In this document: piece by piece, positions 7,958 to 15,908 of the stretch
Numbering within the stretch: the first letter of the stretch is position 1
How the letters are laid out: each line of letters opens with the position of its first letter
From: Cellulomonas sp. APG4
GTDB lineage: Bacteria; Actinomycetota; Actinomycetes; Actinomycetales; Cellulomonadaceae
NCBI RefSeq assembly: GCF_009996735.1
Contig: NZ_JAACYI010000002.1
Location: 62,001 to 126,000 of the forward strand
Direction: 5' to 3'
DNA: 64,000 nucleotides
Program-made: the position numbers and the translations under genes
The notes under the pieces: model-generated
Databases searched by the model: none
What the model saw: the letters and a program-made list of their open reading frames with translations, nothing else
Told to the model about the DNA's origin: nothing

Positions 7958-9061
7958 TCAGCCGGCCAGGTGCCTCTCGGCAGGGCCGTCGTAGGCGCTG
8001 AGCGGCCGGATCAGGCTGTTCGCCGCGCGCTGCTCGATGACGTGCGCCGTCCACCCCACGACGCGGCTCGCCGCGAAGAGCGGCGTGAAGGTCGCGGTGT
8101 CGAAGCCCATCAGGTGGTACGCGGGGCCCGAGGGGAAGTCGAGGTTCGGGAGTATCCCGGTGCGTTCGACCATGCCCCGCTCCAGCGCGTCGTAGAGCTG
8201 TGCGAGGTCGTCGCGCCCGGACCACCGCACGAGGTCGTCGAGCGCGGCCTTCATGGTCGGCACGCGCGAGTCGCCCCGGCGGTACACCCGGTGGCCGAAG
8301 CCCATCACCTTGCGGCGGGCACCGAGCGTCTCGTCCAGCCACGCGTCGACGCGCGCCGCCGTGCCGATCTGCTCGAGGGTCGCCATGACCGCCTCGTTCG
8401 CGCCGCCGTGCAGCGGACCCTTGAGGGCGCCGATCGCCCCCACGACCGCGGAGTGGAGGTCCGACAACGTCGAGGTGATCACGCGCGCGGTGAAGGTCGA
8501 GGCGTTGAACGAGTGCTCGGCGTAGAGCACCATCGACACCCGGAAGGCGTCGACCACCTCGGGCGGCGGTACCTGGCCGAAGGTCAGGTGCAGGAAGCTC
8601 TCCGCGTAGTCGAGGTCCGCCCGCGCGGCGACCGGGGCGAGCCCGCGACGACGGCGCTGGTCACGCGCGACCACGGCGGGCAGCGCGCCGAGCAGCCGCA
8701 CCGAGCGCTCCAGGTCGGCCCCGGGCGCGTCGCCCAGGTCGTCGAGAGCGCCGAGCACGCTCACCGCGGTCCGGATCACGTCCATCGGGTGAGCCGTCAG
8801 AGGCAGGGCGTCGACGACGGCGCAGACGTCCTGCGGCAGCGCGCGCGCGGCGCGCTCGGCCGCCCGGAGCCGGTCGAGCTCGTCGGGCGTGGGCAGCTCG
8901 CCGTGCCAGAGCAGCCACGCGACCTCCTCGAACGAGCACGCGCGTGCGAGCTCCTGCACCGGGTAGCCCCGGTACAGGAGCGAGTTGCTCTCGGGGTCCA
9001 CCTTGGAGATCGCCGTCGTGTCGACCACGACCCCTGCCAGTCCCTTGCGGATCTCGTCCAC
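7958..9061 (-). CDS. prpC: 2-methylcitrate synthase / citrate synthase-like protein
   Basis: A 367-aa type II citrate synthase homologue with the catalytic regions GPLHGGANEAV (first His), GFGHRVYRRGD (second His) and LDFPSGPAYHLMGF. In the prp context it should condense propionyl-CoA with oxaloacetate to 2-methylcitrate. The GTG at 9061 (MDEIRKGLAG) is chosen because AAAGGAG (9076-9070) sits 8 nt upstream; the longer open frame above it is the shadow of prpB. It is the last gene of GntR-prpD-prpB-prpC, separated from prpB by 65 nt. Citrate synthase activity cannot be excluded. Confidence 0.9.
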   Translation of the reverse strand: MDEIRKGLAGVVVDTTAISKVDPESNSLLYRGYPVQELARACSFEEVAWLLWHGELPTPDELDRLRAAERAARALPQDVCAVVDALPLTAHPMDVIRTAVSVLGALDDLGDAPGADLERSVRLLGALPAVVARDQRRRRGLAPVAARADLDYAESFLHLTFGQVPPPEVVDAFRVSMVLYAEHSFNASTFTARVITSTLSDLHSAVVGAIGALKGPLHGGANEAVMATLEQIGTAARVDAWLDETLGARRKVMGFGHRVYRRGDSRVPTMKAALDDLVRWSGRDDLAQLYDALERGMVERTGILPNLDFPSGPAYHLMGFDTATFTPLFAASRVVGWTAHVIEQRAANSLIRPLSAYDGPAERHLAG

Positions 9062-9126
9062 CGTGCTCGCTCCTTTGCGCGTCCGGGGTGCTGCGTGCGG
9101 TGCGGTCGGCGTCGGCCGACCGCGGG

Positions 9127-10053
9127 TCAGTGCGTCACCGAACCGTGCGTGGCGTCGTCGTCGGACCGGTACGTGAAGATCGCGTCGTCGAAGTGGTTGT
9201 AGCCCGCGTAGTCGACGAGCTCGTAGAGCCGCGCGCGGTGCTGCATGCCCGGTACCTCGCCGACCAGCGAGCCCTCGGCCACCAGGGTGTCGAGGGCCCG
9301 CTCGGCGGCACCCATGGCGACGCGGAGCAGCGAGACCGGGTAGATCACGACGTTCACGCCGACGTCCTCGAGCTGCCGGGTGGTCACGAGCTCGGACCTG
9401 CCGAACTCCGTCTGGTTGGCGAGGATCGGGACGTCGACGGCGGCGCGCACCGCCTCGAGCTCGCGCAGGTCGGCCATCGCCTCGGGGAAGATCGCGTCGG
9501 CGCCCGCGTCGACCAGGGCCCGCATCCGGTCGAGCGCGGCGTCGAGGCCCTCGACGCCACGGGCGTCGGTGCGCGCCATCACCACGAGGTCCGGGTCGCG
9601 GCGGGCGTCCACCGCGGCGCGGACGCGGCGCACCGCGGTCGCGGTGTCGACCACGGCCTTGCCCGTGAGGTGGCCGCACCGCTTCGGGTTCACCTGGTCC
9701 TCGACGTGCAGGCCCGCGACCCCGGAGTCCTCGAGCACCTGGACGGTGCGCGCGACGTTCATGGGTTCCCCGAACCCGGTGTCGGCGTCGACCAGCACGG
9801 GCAGGTCCGTCACACGCGCCACCTGCGCGGCGCGTGCCGCCACCTCGGTGAGCGTCGTCAGGCCGACGTCGGGCAGGCCCAGCTCGGCCGACACCACGGC
9901 GCCCGAGACGTACACGCCCTCGAAGCCCTTGTCCTCGATCAGCCGCGCGGTGAGCGGCGTGAACGCCCCGGGAAGGCGCTGGAGACGGCCTGAGGCGAGA
10001 CCCGCACGGAACGCCCCGCGCCGCTGGGCCGCCGTGGTGCGTGTGTGCAGCAT
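9127..10053 (-). CDS. prpB: Methylisocitrate lyase
   Basis: A 308-aa member of the isocitrate lyase/PEP mutase family. The hallmark KRCGHL motif (about residues 122-127) carries the catalytic Cys, and the metal-binding segment is VLVDADTGFGEP. It cleaves 2-methylisocitrate to pyruvate and succinate, the last step of the methylcitrate cycle. The ATG overlaps the prpD stop (ATGA), so the two are coupled. Its length is close to that of E. coli PrpB (296 aa). No odd features seen. Confidence 0.94.
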   Translation of the reverse strand: MLHTRTTAAQRRGAFRAGLASGRLQRLPGAFTPLTARLIEDKGFEGVYVSGAVVSAELGLPDVGLTTLTEVAARAAQVARVTDLPVLVDADTGFGEPMNVARTVQVLEDSGVAGLHVEDQVNPKRCGHLTGKAVVDTATAVRRVRAAVDARRDPDLVVMARTDARGVEGLDAALDRMRALVDAGADAIFPEAMADLRELEAVRAAVDVPILANQTEFGRSELVTTRQLEDVGVNVVIYPVSLLRVAMGAAERALDTLVAEGSLVGEVPGMQHRARLYELVDYAGYNHFDDAIFTYRSDDDATHGSVTH

Positions 10054-11564
10054 CAGAAGATCCCCTCGTCCGTCGGGACGTCCCCGCCGTCGACGGCGAC
10101 CGTGAGCTGGTCGAGCTCGTCCGGACGCAGGTGCGGCAGGCGTGCGACCACCTCGAGGAACCGGTCCACCTCGGCCGGCTCGACGACGCCGTCGGCAAGG
10201 GTGCGCAGCTTCGCCACGTACTGCTCGCGGCCGAAGGGTCGCGCCCCCTGGGGGTGGGCGTCAGCCACCGCGAGCTCGTCGACGATCGTGCGGCCGTCCC
10301 GCAGCCGCACCTCCATGCGGCCGCCGAAGGCGCGTTCGGCCGGGTCCGGGGCGTGGTAGCGGCGCGTCCACTCCGGGTCCTCGACCGTGCGCACCCGGCG
10401 CCACAGGGCCACGGTGTCCGCACGAGCCGCGCGCTCCGGCCGGTAGGACTCGACGTGGTGCCACGCGCCGTCCTGGAGCGCCACGGTCACGATGTACGGG
10501 ATCGAGTGGTCGAGCGTCTCGCGCGTGGCCGTCGGGTCGTACTTCTGCGGGTCGTTCGCGCCCGAGCCGATGACGTGGTGCGTGTGGTGACTCGTGCGGA
10601 TCAGCAGGTCCTCGACCTGCTCCGGGTCACGCAGCTCGGGGTGCTCGCGGCCCATCCGGCGCGCGAGGTCGATCAGCGCCTGGGCCTGGTACTCGGCCGA
10701 GTGCTCCTTGGTGTACGTGTCGAGGATCGCGCGCTTGGCCTCCCCGGGCGCCGGGAGCCCCACCTCGTAGCGCGCGTCCGCCCCGTCGAGCAACCACGCG
10801 ACGACCCCGTCCTCGCCCTCGTAGATGGGCGTGGGCGAGGTCTGGCCGCGCATCGCCCGGTCCACGGCCTCGATCGCGACCTTGCCGGCGAACGCCGGCG
10901 CGTACGCCTTCCACGTGGAGATCTCGCCCTTGCGCGACTGCCGCGTGGACGTCGTGGTGTGCAGCGCCTGGCCGATCGCGTGGAACGTCTGCTCCACGGG
11001 CAGCCGGAGCAGCGTGCCGAGCGCCGCCGCCACGGAGGGGCCCAGGTGGGCCACGTGGTCGATCTTGTGCGCGTGGAGGCTGATCGCACGCACGAGGTCC
11101 ACCTGGACCTCGTAGCCCGTCGCGATCGCACGGACGACGTCGCGCCCGCTCACCCCGCGTCGTGTCGCGACGTGCTGCGCGACCGCGAGCACGGGCGGGA
11201 TGTTGTCGCCCGGGTGCGAGTAGTCGGCCGCGAGGAACGTGTCGTGGTAGTCGAGCTCGCGGACCGCGACGCCGTTCGCCCAGGCGGCCCACGCCGGGTC
11301 CACCCGGGTCCCCGATCCGAGCACGACCGCGCCCGGGCTCGCGGGGTGCGCCACGGCCTGCGCCCGGGCCACGCGGACCGGCTCGCGGTGCACCGAGGCG
11401 ATCGCGACGGCCACGTCGTCGATCACGCGGTTGACGACCATCTCCGCGACGTCGTCGTCGACCTCGACGTCGTCGGCGGCGACCTCGGCGAGGCGCCAGG
11501 CGAGCTGCTCGTGCGGGGGCAGGCGGTCGGCGCTCGGATGGACGCGCAGGGTGTGGACGAGCAT
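10053..11564 (-). CDS. prpD: 2-methylcitrate dehydratase
   Basis: A 503-aa PrpD/MmgE family protein that dehydrates 2-methylcitrate in propionate catabolism. Recognisable blocks are [15 protein letters not shown] (about 89-103), [14 protein letters not shown] and the [13 protein letters not shown] segment near residue 215. The ATG at 11564 overlaps the TGA of the GntR regulator (ATGA), and its own stop overlaps prpB in the same way, so regulator and enzymes form one translationally coupled unit. No dedicated AcnD/PrpF genes are present, consistent with the PrpD-type route. Confidence 0.93.
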   Translation of the reverse strand: MLVHTLRVHPSADRLPPHEQLAWRLAEVAADDVEVDDDVAEMVVNRVIDDVAVAIASVHREPVRVARAQAVAHPASPGAVVLGSGTRVDPAWAAWANGVAVRELDYHDTFLAADYSHPGDNIPPVLAVAQHVATRRGVSGRDVVRAIATGYEVQVDLVRAISLHAHKIDHVAHLGPSVAAALGTLLRLPVEQTFHAIGQALHTTTSTRQSRKGEISTWKAYAPAFAGKVAIEAVDRAMRGQTSPTPIYEGEDGVVAWLLDGADARYEVGLPAPGEAKRAILDTYTKEHSAEYQAQALIDLARRMGREHPELRDPEQVEDLLIRTSHHTHHVIGSGANDPQKYDPTATRETLDHSIPYIVTVALQDGAWHHVESYRPERAARADTVALWRRVRTVEDPEWTRRYHAPDPAERAFGGRMEVRLRDGRTIVDELAVADAHPQGARPFGREQYVAKLRTLADGVVEPAEVDRFLEVVARLPHLRPDELDQLTVAVDGGDVPTDEGIF

Positions 11565-12259
11565 CAGACTCCCTCGCTCGAAGTGGTGGCTCCGGACGGG
11601 ACGACGAGGGGGCCTGCCCCGCCCTGGGCGGCGAGGCCCTCGAGGACGTTGCGCAGACTCGCGTCCAGGTGAACGGCCGTCGCGTGCGCGGCGAGCGCCT
11701 CGTCCCGCTCGGCGACGGCGCGCGAGATCAGCGCGTGCTCGCGCGCCGCGCGCTCGAGCCGTGCCATGTCGTCGTGCGCCAGGCGGCGTGCGCGCACCAC
11801 GTGGCCGCGCAGGCCCTGGAGCGCCCGCGTGAGGTAGGGGCTCGCCGCGGCGGCGTCGACGGCGACGTCGAGCTCCGACGCGAGGGCGTAGTACGCGCCG
11901 ACGTCGAGGCCCGCTCCGACGCTGCGTGCGGTCGTCTCGAACCGACGGGTGAGCGCCTCGAACACGCCGTCGGTGCGGCGACGCGCGGCGAGTCGCACCG
12001 CCTCGAGCTCGAGCGCCTGGCGCAGCTCGAAGAGGTGCACGACATCGGTCGCGTCGAGTGGGGCGACCACCGTGGTGCGGCCGCGGCCGGGTGCGGCGAG
12101 ACCGTCCGCCTCCAGACGTGCGAGCGCCTCGCGCACCGGTGTGCGGGAGACGCCGAGGCGCGCGGCCAGGTCGACCTCGGAGAGCAGCGAACCGGGGCGC
12201 AGCTCCCACCGCAGGATCTCGTCCCGGAGGGAGGCATAGGCCTGATCGCTCGCGCGCAC
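11564..12259 (-). CDS. GntR-family (FCD) transcriptional regulator of the prp operon
   Basis: A 231-aa FadR-type GntR regulator: an N-terminal winged helix (about 5-70; [20 protein letters not shown] is the recognition region) and a C-terminal all-helical FCD effector domain (about 85-215). Being the first gene of prpDBC, it probably senses a propionate-derived metabolite and controls its own operon; this is inferred from position. The GTG start at 12259 is preceded by TAGCAT (12271-12266) with a 6-nt gap, which suggests a leaderless message. Two TGTATACA-like palindromes upstream are candidate operators. Confidence 0.88.
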   Translation of the reverse strand: MRASDQAYASLRDEILRWELRPGSLLSEVDLAARLGVSRTPVREALARLEADGLAAPGRGRTTVVAPLDATDVVHLFELRQALELEAVRLAARRRTDGVFEALTRRFETTARSVGAGLDVGAYYALASELDVAVDAAAASPYLTRALQGLRGHVVRARRLAHDDMARLERAAREHALISRAVAERDEALAAHATAVHLDASLRNVLEGLAAQGGAGPLVVPSGATTSSEGV

Positions 12260-12265
12260 CTCACG

Positions 12266-12271
12266 ATGCTA
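12266..12271 (-). promoter_or_regulatory. -10 hexamer TAGCAT of a leaderless GntR-prp promoter
   Basis: TAGCAT ends 6 nt before the GTG of the GntR gene. No usable Shine-Dalgarno sequence lies between them. Confidence 0.5.
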
Positions 12272-12289
12272 CGTCGGCCGAGGTTCTGA

Positions 12290-12297
12290 TGTATACA
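12290..12297. promoter_or_regulatory. Palindrome TGTATACA, candidate GntR operator 1
   Basis: A perfect 8-bp palindrome, AT-rich in an otherwise GC-rich region, 18 bp upstream of the putative -10 of the GntR-prp operon. FadR-type regulators commonly bind short palindromes with GTATAC-type cores. A near copy (TGCATACA) lies 64 bp away. Confidence 0.5.
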
Positions 12298-12353
12298 GCG
12301 AATCTCTAGGCGGGCGGTGTTCGCGCCGCTCTGCGGGCGTCGTCGGAACCGCA

Positions 12354-12361
12354 TGCATACA
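12354..12361. promoter_or_regulatory. TGCATACA, candidate GntR operator 2
   Basis: It differs by one base from the palindrome at 12290 and is followed by AA. The distance of 64 bp is about six helical turns, which would place both sites on the same DNA face. Confidence 0.35.
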
Positions 12362-12448
12362 ACGTCGCTGTCCGGTCGCACCGTCGTGTCACCGTGACGC
12401 CGTCGTCCGCCGGATCTGGGAGACTGTCACGAACCTGGAGGAGGCCCC

Positions 12449-12691
12449 ATGAGCGAGACCACGCGCGTCCCTGCGCACGACCACGACGCGGACCACATCG
12501 GCGATCACCGTCTGACCGACCGGCCCGCCTCCGCGGGGCCGCTCGTGTTCGTGCTCTGCTTCGTGCTCATGCTCGCGGGCTTCTGGGCCATGGCCGTCTC
12601 GTTCGACCTCGAGAACGGGCTCGTCTTCTGCGGCGGCCTGCTCCTCGCGGGCCTCGCGTTCCTCATCCCCCTGGCGCGCGCGGAGAGCTGA
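12449..12691 (+). CDS. Small two-helix membrane protein of unknown function
   Basis: An 80-aa protein with a His/Asp-rich hydrophilic N-terminus (about 8-25, several HD pairs) and two transmembrane helices (about 31-51 and 56-76). GGAGGAGG (12437-12444) lies just upstream of the ATG, so translation is plausible. I do not recognise the family. The last 29 bp overlap the 3' end of the convergent alkA-like gene, which is unusual in this otherwise tidy window but possible for convergent genes. Confidence 0.65.
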   Translation: MSETTRVPAHDHDADHIGDHRLTDRPASAGPLVFVLCFVLMLAGFWAMAVSFDLENGLVFCGGLLLAGLAFLIPLARAES

Positions 12692-13535
12692 CCGCGGCCG
12701 CCCAGAGGTGGCCGGCCGCGCGGGCCCTCACCGGGGACCACGCCTCAGCGCGGCGCGCGAGGGCACGTGCGTCGTCGATCCCCGCCGCGCGACGCAGCAC
12801 CAGGTCGCTCGCCGGGAAGACGTCACGCTCCCCCAGCGCACGCAGGCTGAGGTAGTCGACCGTCCACGGCCCGATCCCGGGCACCGCGACCAGCCGCTCC
12901 CGCACCGCGGCGGCGTCCTCGCCCGGCGCGAGCCTCAGGCCGTCCGCGCAGGCGCGGGCGAGGTCGAGCAGCGTGCGGGCGCGTGCCCGGGTCAGCCGCA
13001 CGGCCCCGCGCACGACCTCCTCGCCCGCGTCGAGCAGTGCCTCGGGCGTGGGCGCGGTGCGCAGCCCGCCCTGCCCGTCGCCGCCGAATGCGGCGACGAG
13101 GCGACCGGTGAGCGTCCGGGCCGCAGCGAGGCTCACCTGCTGCCCGATGACCGTCTGCAGCGCCGCCTGCCAACCGTCCGGGTGCACGGCGACACGCAGG
13201 CCGGGACGCGCACGGACCCTGTCGGCGAGCAGCACGTCGCGGCCCAGCGGCTCGTCGAGCACGCGCGGGTCGTCGGCGAGGTCGAACCAGCGACGCACGA
13301 GCTCGTCCAGCCTGCGGCGCTCGGGCGCGGCGAGCTCCTCGACCCGCACGCGCACGCCGTCGGCCTCGAGCCGTGCCGCGACCGCCACCTGACGTCCGAC
13401 GTCGAGCAGGCGCACCGTGGTCGCCGTCTCGCGATCGGTCCGCTCGAGCCCCGGTACCGCGTGGCCGACGATCCAGTCGAGCAGCGAGTCCCGGTCGAAC
13501 GGACCCGTGGCGGGGTACCAGAGGTCCACGCTCAC
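12663..13535 (-). CDS. DNA-3-methyladenine glycosylase II (AlkA-like, HhH-GPD)
   Basis: A 290-aa HhH-GPD superfamily glycosylase that should remove 3-methyladenine and other alkylated bases from DNA. Visible motifs are VIGQQVSLAAART (about 134-146), the helix-hairpin-helix VPGIGPWTVDYLSLRALG and the catalytic Asp in VFPASD near residue 250. The N-terminal 110 residues resemble the AlkA_N domain. The GTG start at 13535 overlaps the ogt stop (GTGA), making it the third gene of a sigma factor-ogt-alkA operon. The C-terminus overlaps 29 bp of a convergent small gene. Confidence 0.86.
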   Translation of the reverse strand: MSVDLWYPATGPFDRDSLLDWIVGHAVPGLERTDRETATTVRLLDVGRQVAVAARLEADGVRVRVEELAAPERRRLDELVRRWFDLADDPRVLDEPLGRDVLLADRVRARPGLRVAVHPDGWQAALQTVIGQQVSLAAARTLTGRLVAAFGGDGQGGLRTAPTPEALLDAGEEVVRGAVRLTRARARTLLDLARACADGLRLAPGEDAAAVRERLVAVPGIGPWTVDYLSLRALGERDVFPASDLVLRRAAGIDDARALARRAEAWSPVRARAAGHLWAAAVSSPRAPGG

Positions 13536-14146
13536 GCGGCCTCGAGGGCGAGCAGCGCGCGCTTCGCGTCCAGCCCACCGACGTAGCCGCCGAGCGTTCC
13601 GTCCGAACGCAGCACGCGGTGGCACGGCACCACGACCGGGAGCGGGTTGGTCGCACACGCCGAGCCGACGGCGCGTACGGCCCGGGGGCTCCCTGCCGCG
13701 ACCGCCACCTGCGCGTAGCTCTCGGTGGCCCCGTAGCCGATCTCGCTCAGGTGGGCGAGCACGCGACGCCGGAAGCCCGACGAGAGCCGGAGGTCCATCG
13801 GGACGTCGAACGTGGTGCGGCGGTGCGCGAAGTACTCCTCGAGCTGGCGCGCGACGGGGTCCAGGCGTCGCGGCGACGCGAGGATGCGCACACCCACGCG
13901 GCGGGCGAGGTCCTCGAGCACACGCTCGTGCCCCTCGACGTCGAACGCGACGCGCACCACACCCAGGGGCGTGGCCGCGACGAGCAGCTCGCCCACGGGT
14001 GAGGCGACGGTGCGGTAGGTGACGTCCACGAGCCGCTCGGCCTCGCCTCGCGCCACGAGGTGCTCGCGCAGGGTGGCGAGGTGCGTCTCACGTGGGACGC
14101 CGCCGAGGTCGTCGCGCGACCAGGTGTCGTTCGTCGGGATGGTCAT
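13532..14146 (-). CDS. ogt: Methylated-DNA--protein-cysteine methyltransferase
   Basis: A 204-aa O6-alkylguanine alkyltransferase. The active site PCHRV (in VVVPCHRVLRSDGTLGGY) holds the acceptor Cys, and an N-terminal ribonuclease-like domain (about 40-110) precedes the DNA-binding winged helix (RRVLAHLSEIGYG). It repairs O6-methylguanine by suicide transfer. No Ada-type N-terminal zinc domain or AraC domain is fused, so regulation must come from elsewhere; the ATG overlaps the stop of an upstream sigma factor gene (ATGA). The first 25 residues are longer than in E. coli Ogt (171 aa). Confidence 0.92.
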   Translation of the reverse strand: MTIPTNDTWSRDDLGGVPRETHLATLREHLVARGEAERLVDVTYRTVASPVGELLVAATPLGVVRVAFDVEGHERVLEDLARRVGVRILASPRRLDPVARQLEEYFAHRRTTFDVPMDLRLSSGFRRRVLAHLSEIGYGATESYAQVAVAAGSPRAVRAVGSACATNPLPVVVPCHRVLRSDGTLGGYVGGLDAKRALLALEAA

Positions 14147-14718
14147 CGGGCACCTCCGGGGACGGGGACGACGGGGCGCGCGGCTGCGGTGGTCCCGAGC
14201 GCTCGCCGCAGGGCGGCCACGCCGTCGGCGGCGGCTCGCCGAGCGGCCTCGGGCGTCCCTCCGACCAGCTCGGCCACCTCGCGGTACGGGAGCCCTGCGA
14301 CGTGGTGGTAGGCGACCGTGAGACGCTGCCGCTCGGGCAGGCGCGCCACCGCGGCGAGCAGCTCGTCGTGCTCGTCCGACGCCGGCTCGACGACACCGTG
14401 GTCGGGCACCTCGGCGACCGGCACGGCGCGCCGGGCGCGCGCGCGATGGATGTCGACCGCCTTGCGGTGAGCGATCGTCACGAGCCACGCACGCACGTCC
14501 GAACCTTCCGGGAGACCGGGGTACGCGCGCAACGCCGCCAGGAACGTCTCGGACCACGCGTCGTCGGCGTCCAGCGGCCCGACGACCGCACGGCAGACGC
14601 GCCAGACGGTCCCGCCGTGGTCCGCGACCACCTGCTCGAAGGGCTTCACACCAGGTAGACGTCCGGGAGCGCCAGGATGTGAGGTCGGGCGCTCGGACAT
14701 CTGCACGTCGGCCGGCAT
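14143..14718 (-). CDS. ECF-like RNA polymerase sigma factor heading an alkylation-repair operon
   Basis: A 191-aa sigma-70 family protein with only regions 2 and 4. Region 2 (about 30-95) contains DADDAWSETFLAALRAYPGL and RAWLVTIAHRKAVDIHR; region 4 (about 120-175) contains LPERQRLTVAYHHVAGLPYREVAEL. It lacks a visible partner anti-sigma gene. Its stop overlaps the ogt ATG, followed by alkA, so its likely regulon includes DNA alkylation repair; this is inferred. The ATG at 14718 has GATGCT 6 nt upstream, a leaderless arrangement; a downstream ATG at 14700 is an alternative start. A divergent lipoprotein gene begins 75 bp away. Confidence 0.82.
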   Translation of the reverse strand: MPADVQMSERPTSHPGAPGRLPGVKPFEQVVADHGGTVWRVCRAVVGPLDADDAWSETFLAALRAYPGLPEGSDVRAWLVTIAHRKAVDIHRARARRAVPVAEVPDHGVVEPASDEHDELLAAVARLPERQRLTVAYHHVAGLPYREVAELVGGTPEAARRAAADGVAALRRALGTTAAARPVVPVPGGAR

Positions 14719-14793
14719 GGCGCCAGCATCGCACCTCGGCCGCGCACCGCTGCGGCGTCGCGCGCTCACCTCCCGGCGGAGCATCATGGCCGG

Positions 14794-15753
14794 ATGGAGG
14801 CCCGGGCCCGTGCGACCGTCGTGGCCGGCCCACGGCCACGTGACGGCAGTCGCGGGGCGGCCGGAACCGCCGCGCGCGGCGTCGCCGCACTGCTCGCGGG
14901 GACGGTCGCGGCTCTGGCCGCCTGCGGACCGCTCGCGACCCCGGCGACACCGCCGCCCTCCGGGACGACGGCGGCGCCGCCCCTGGCGCCCGGCGCCGCG
15001 GAGCAGATCCGTGTCGAGATCCGTCAGAGCCGCTCCGACCAGGCGGCTCGTGTGGTCCAGCTGCGCGTGCACGCACCCCCGTCCACGGAGGTGGTGGTGG
15101 CGTCCGCGGCCCTCGAGGCGGCGGGCTTCGTCGGCGTCGCGGCGCTCGAGAGCTGGGACCGACGGGTCCCGGCCGGCCGCACGCGGGACGCGTCCGTGGC
15201 GCTCGGCGAGGCACGGTGCGCCGAGCCCTCGGGCGACGGCCGCGTGAGGCTCGTGCTCGCCGACGGCGCGCGCACCGAGGTCCGGACCGAGGCGGAGGAT
15301 CCGCAGGGGCACCTCGCGCGCATCCACGCGGAGGACTGCGCGCGTGCCGCCCTGACCGCAGCGCTCGACGTGGAGATCGGCTCCGGGCTCGCGACGTCGC
15401 GCGGGCCGGACGGCCTCGTCGCGACGCTCACGCTGGTGCTCGTCCCGACCCGGGACGCCCCCGAGGTGGTCGTCGAGAGCGTGGAGGGGACCGTGCTCCT
15501 CGGGCCGGCGGGTGGTGGGACGGCCTGGACGGCTCCCCCGCTCGGGGCGGTCGTGGAAGGGCCGACCACGGTGCGGCTGCCGATCGTCCCCACGCGGTGC
15601 GACGCCCACGCGGTCGCCGAGGACAAGCGCGGCACGTACCTCGGGCTGCGCGCGACCGTCGCCGGCCGGAGCCTGCCGACGGTCCCGCTCGATGTGGGCG
15701 ACGAGCTGCGCGGCGAGCTGCGAGCGTTCGTCGCCGACCACTGCGGGTGGTGA
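14794..15753 (+). CDS. Putative lipoprotein of unknown function
   Basis: A 319-aa protein with a long Arg/Ala-rich N-terminus, a hydrophobic stretch (about 27-43) and the lipobox LAAC with Cys at residue 44, so it is probably anchored outside the membrane. A Pro/Thr/Ala spacer (45-68) precedes a mature part that appears to be beta-rich, with two cysteine pairs (about residues 140/180 and 270/317). I do not recognise the family. CATCAT (14782-14787) lies 6 nt before the ATG, suggesting a leaderless transcript divergent from the sigma factor gene. It may respond to that sigma factor, but nothing in the sequence shows it directly. Confidence 0.72.
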   Translation: MEARARATVVAGPRPRDGSRGAAGTAARGVAALLAGTVAALAACGPLATPATPPPSGTTAAPPLAPGAAEQIRVEIRQSRSDQAARVVQLRVHAPPSTEVVVASAALEAAGFVGVAALESWDRRVPAGRTRDASVALGEARCAEPSGDGRVRLVLADGARTEVRTEAEDPQGHLARIHAEDCARAALTAALDVEIGSGLATSRGPDGLVATLTLVLVPTRDAPEVVVESVEGTVLLGPAGGGTAWTAPPLGAVVEGPTTVRLPIVPTRCDAHAVAEDKRGTYLGLRATVAGRSLPTVPLDVGDELRGELRAFVADHCGW

Positions 15754-15833
15754 CCGCGCCCACCGACGCGGTCACGGCGCGCGCGGGCCGCGTCCGCGGT
15801 GGGGGCCGCGACGTGCCGCACCGGCCCCGACGG

Positions 15834-15872
15834 CGACGGCGCCCCGTCCCACGCGGGGACGGGGCGCCGTCG
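15834..15872. terminator. Bidirectional hairpin terminator between lipoprotein gene and pyk
   Basis: Perfect 17-nt arms (15834-15850 and 15856-15872) enclose the loop ACGCG. It sits in the gap between convergent genes and is followed on the plus strand by TCGTGCTT. Confidence 0.85.
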
Positions 15873-15908
15873 TCGTGCTTCGGGCCGCGCCGGGCGGCCC
15901 GAGAGGTG

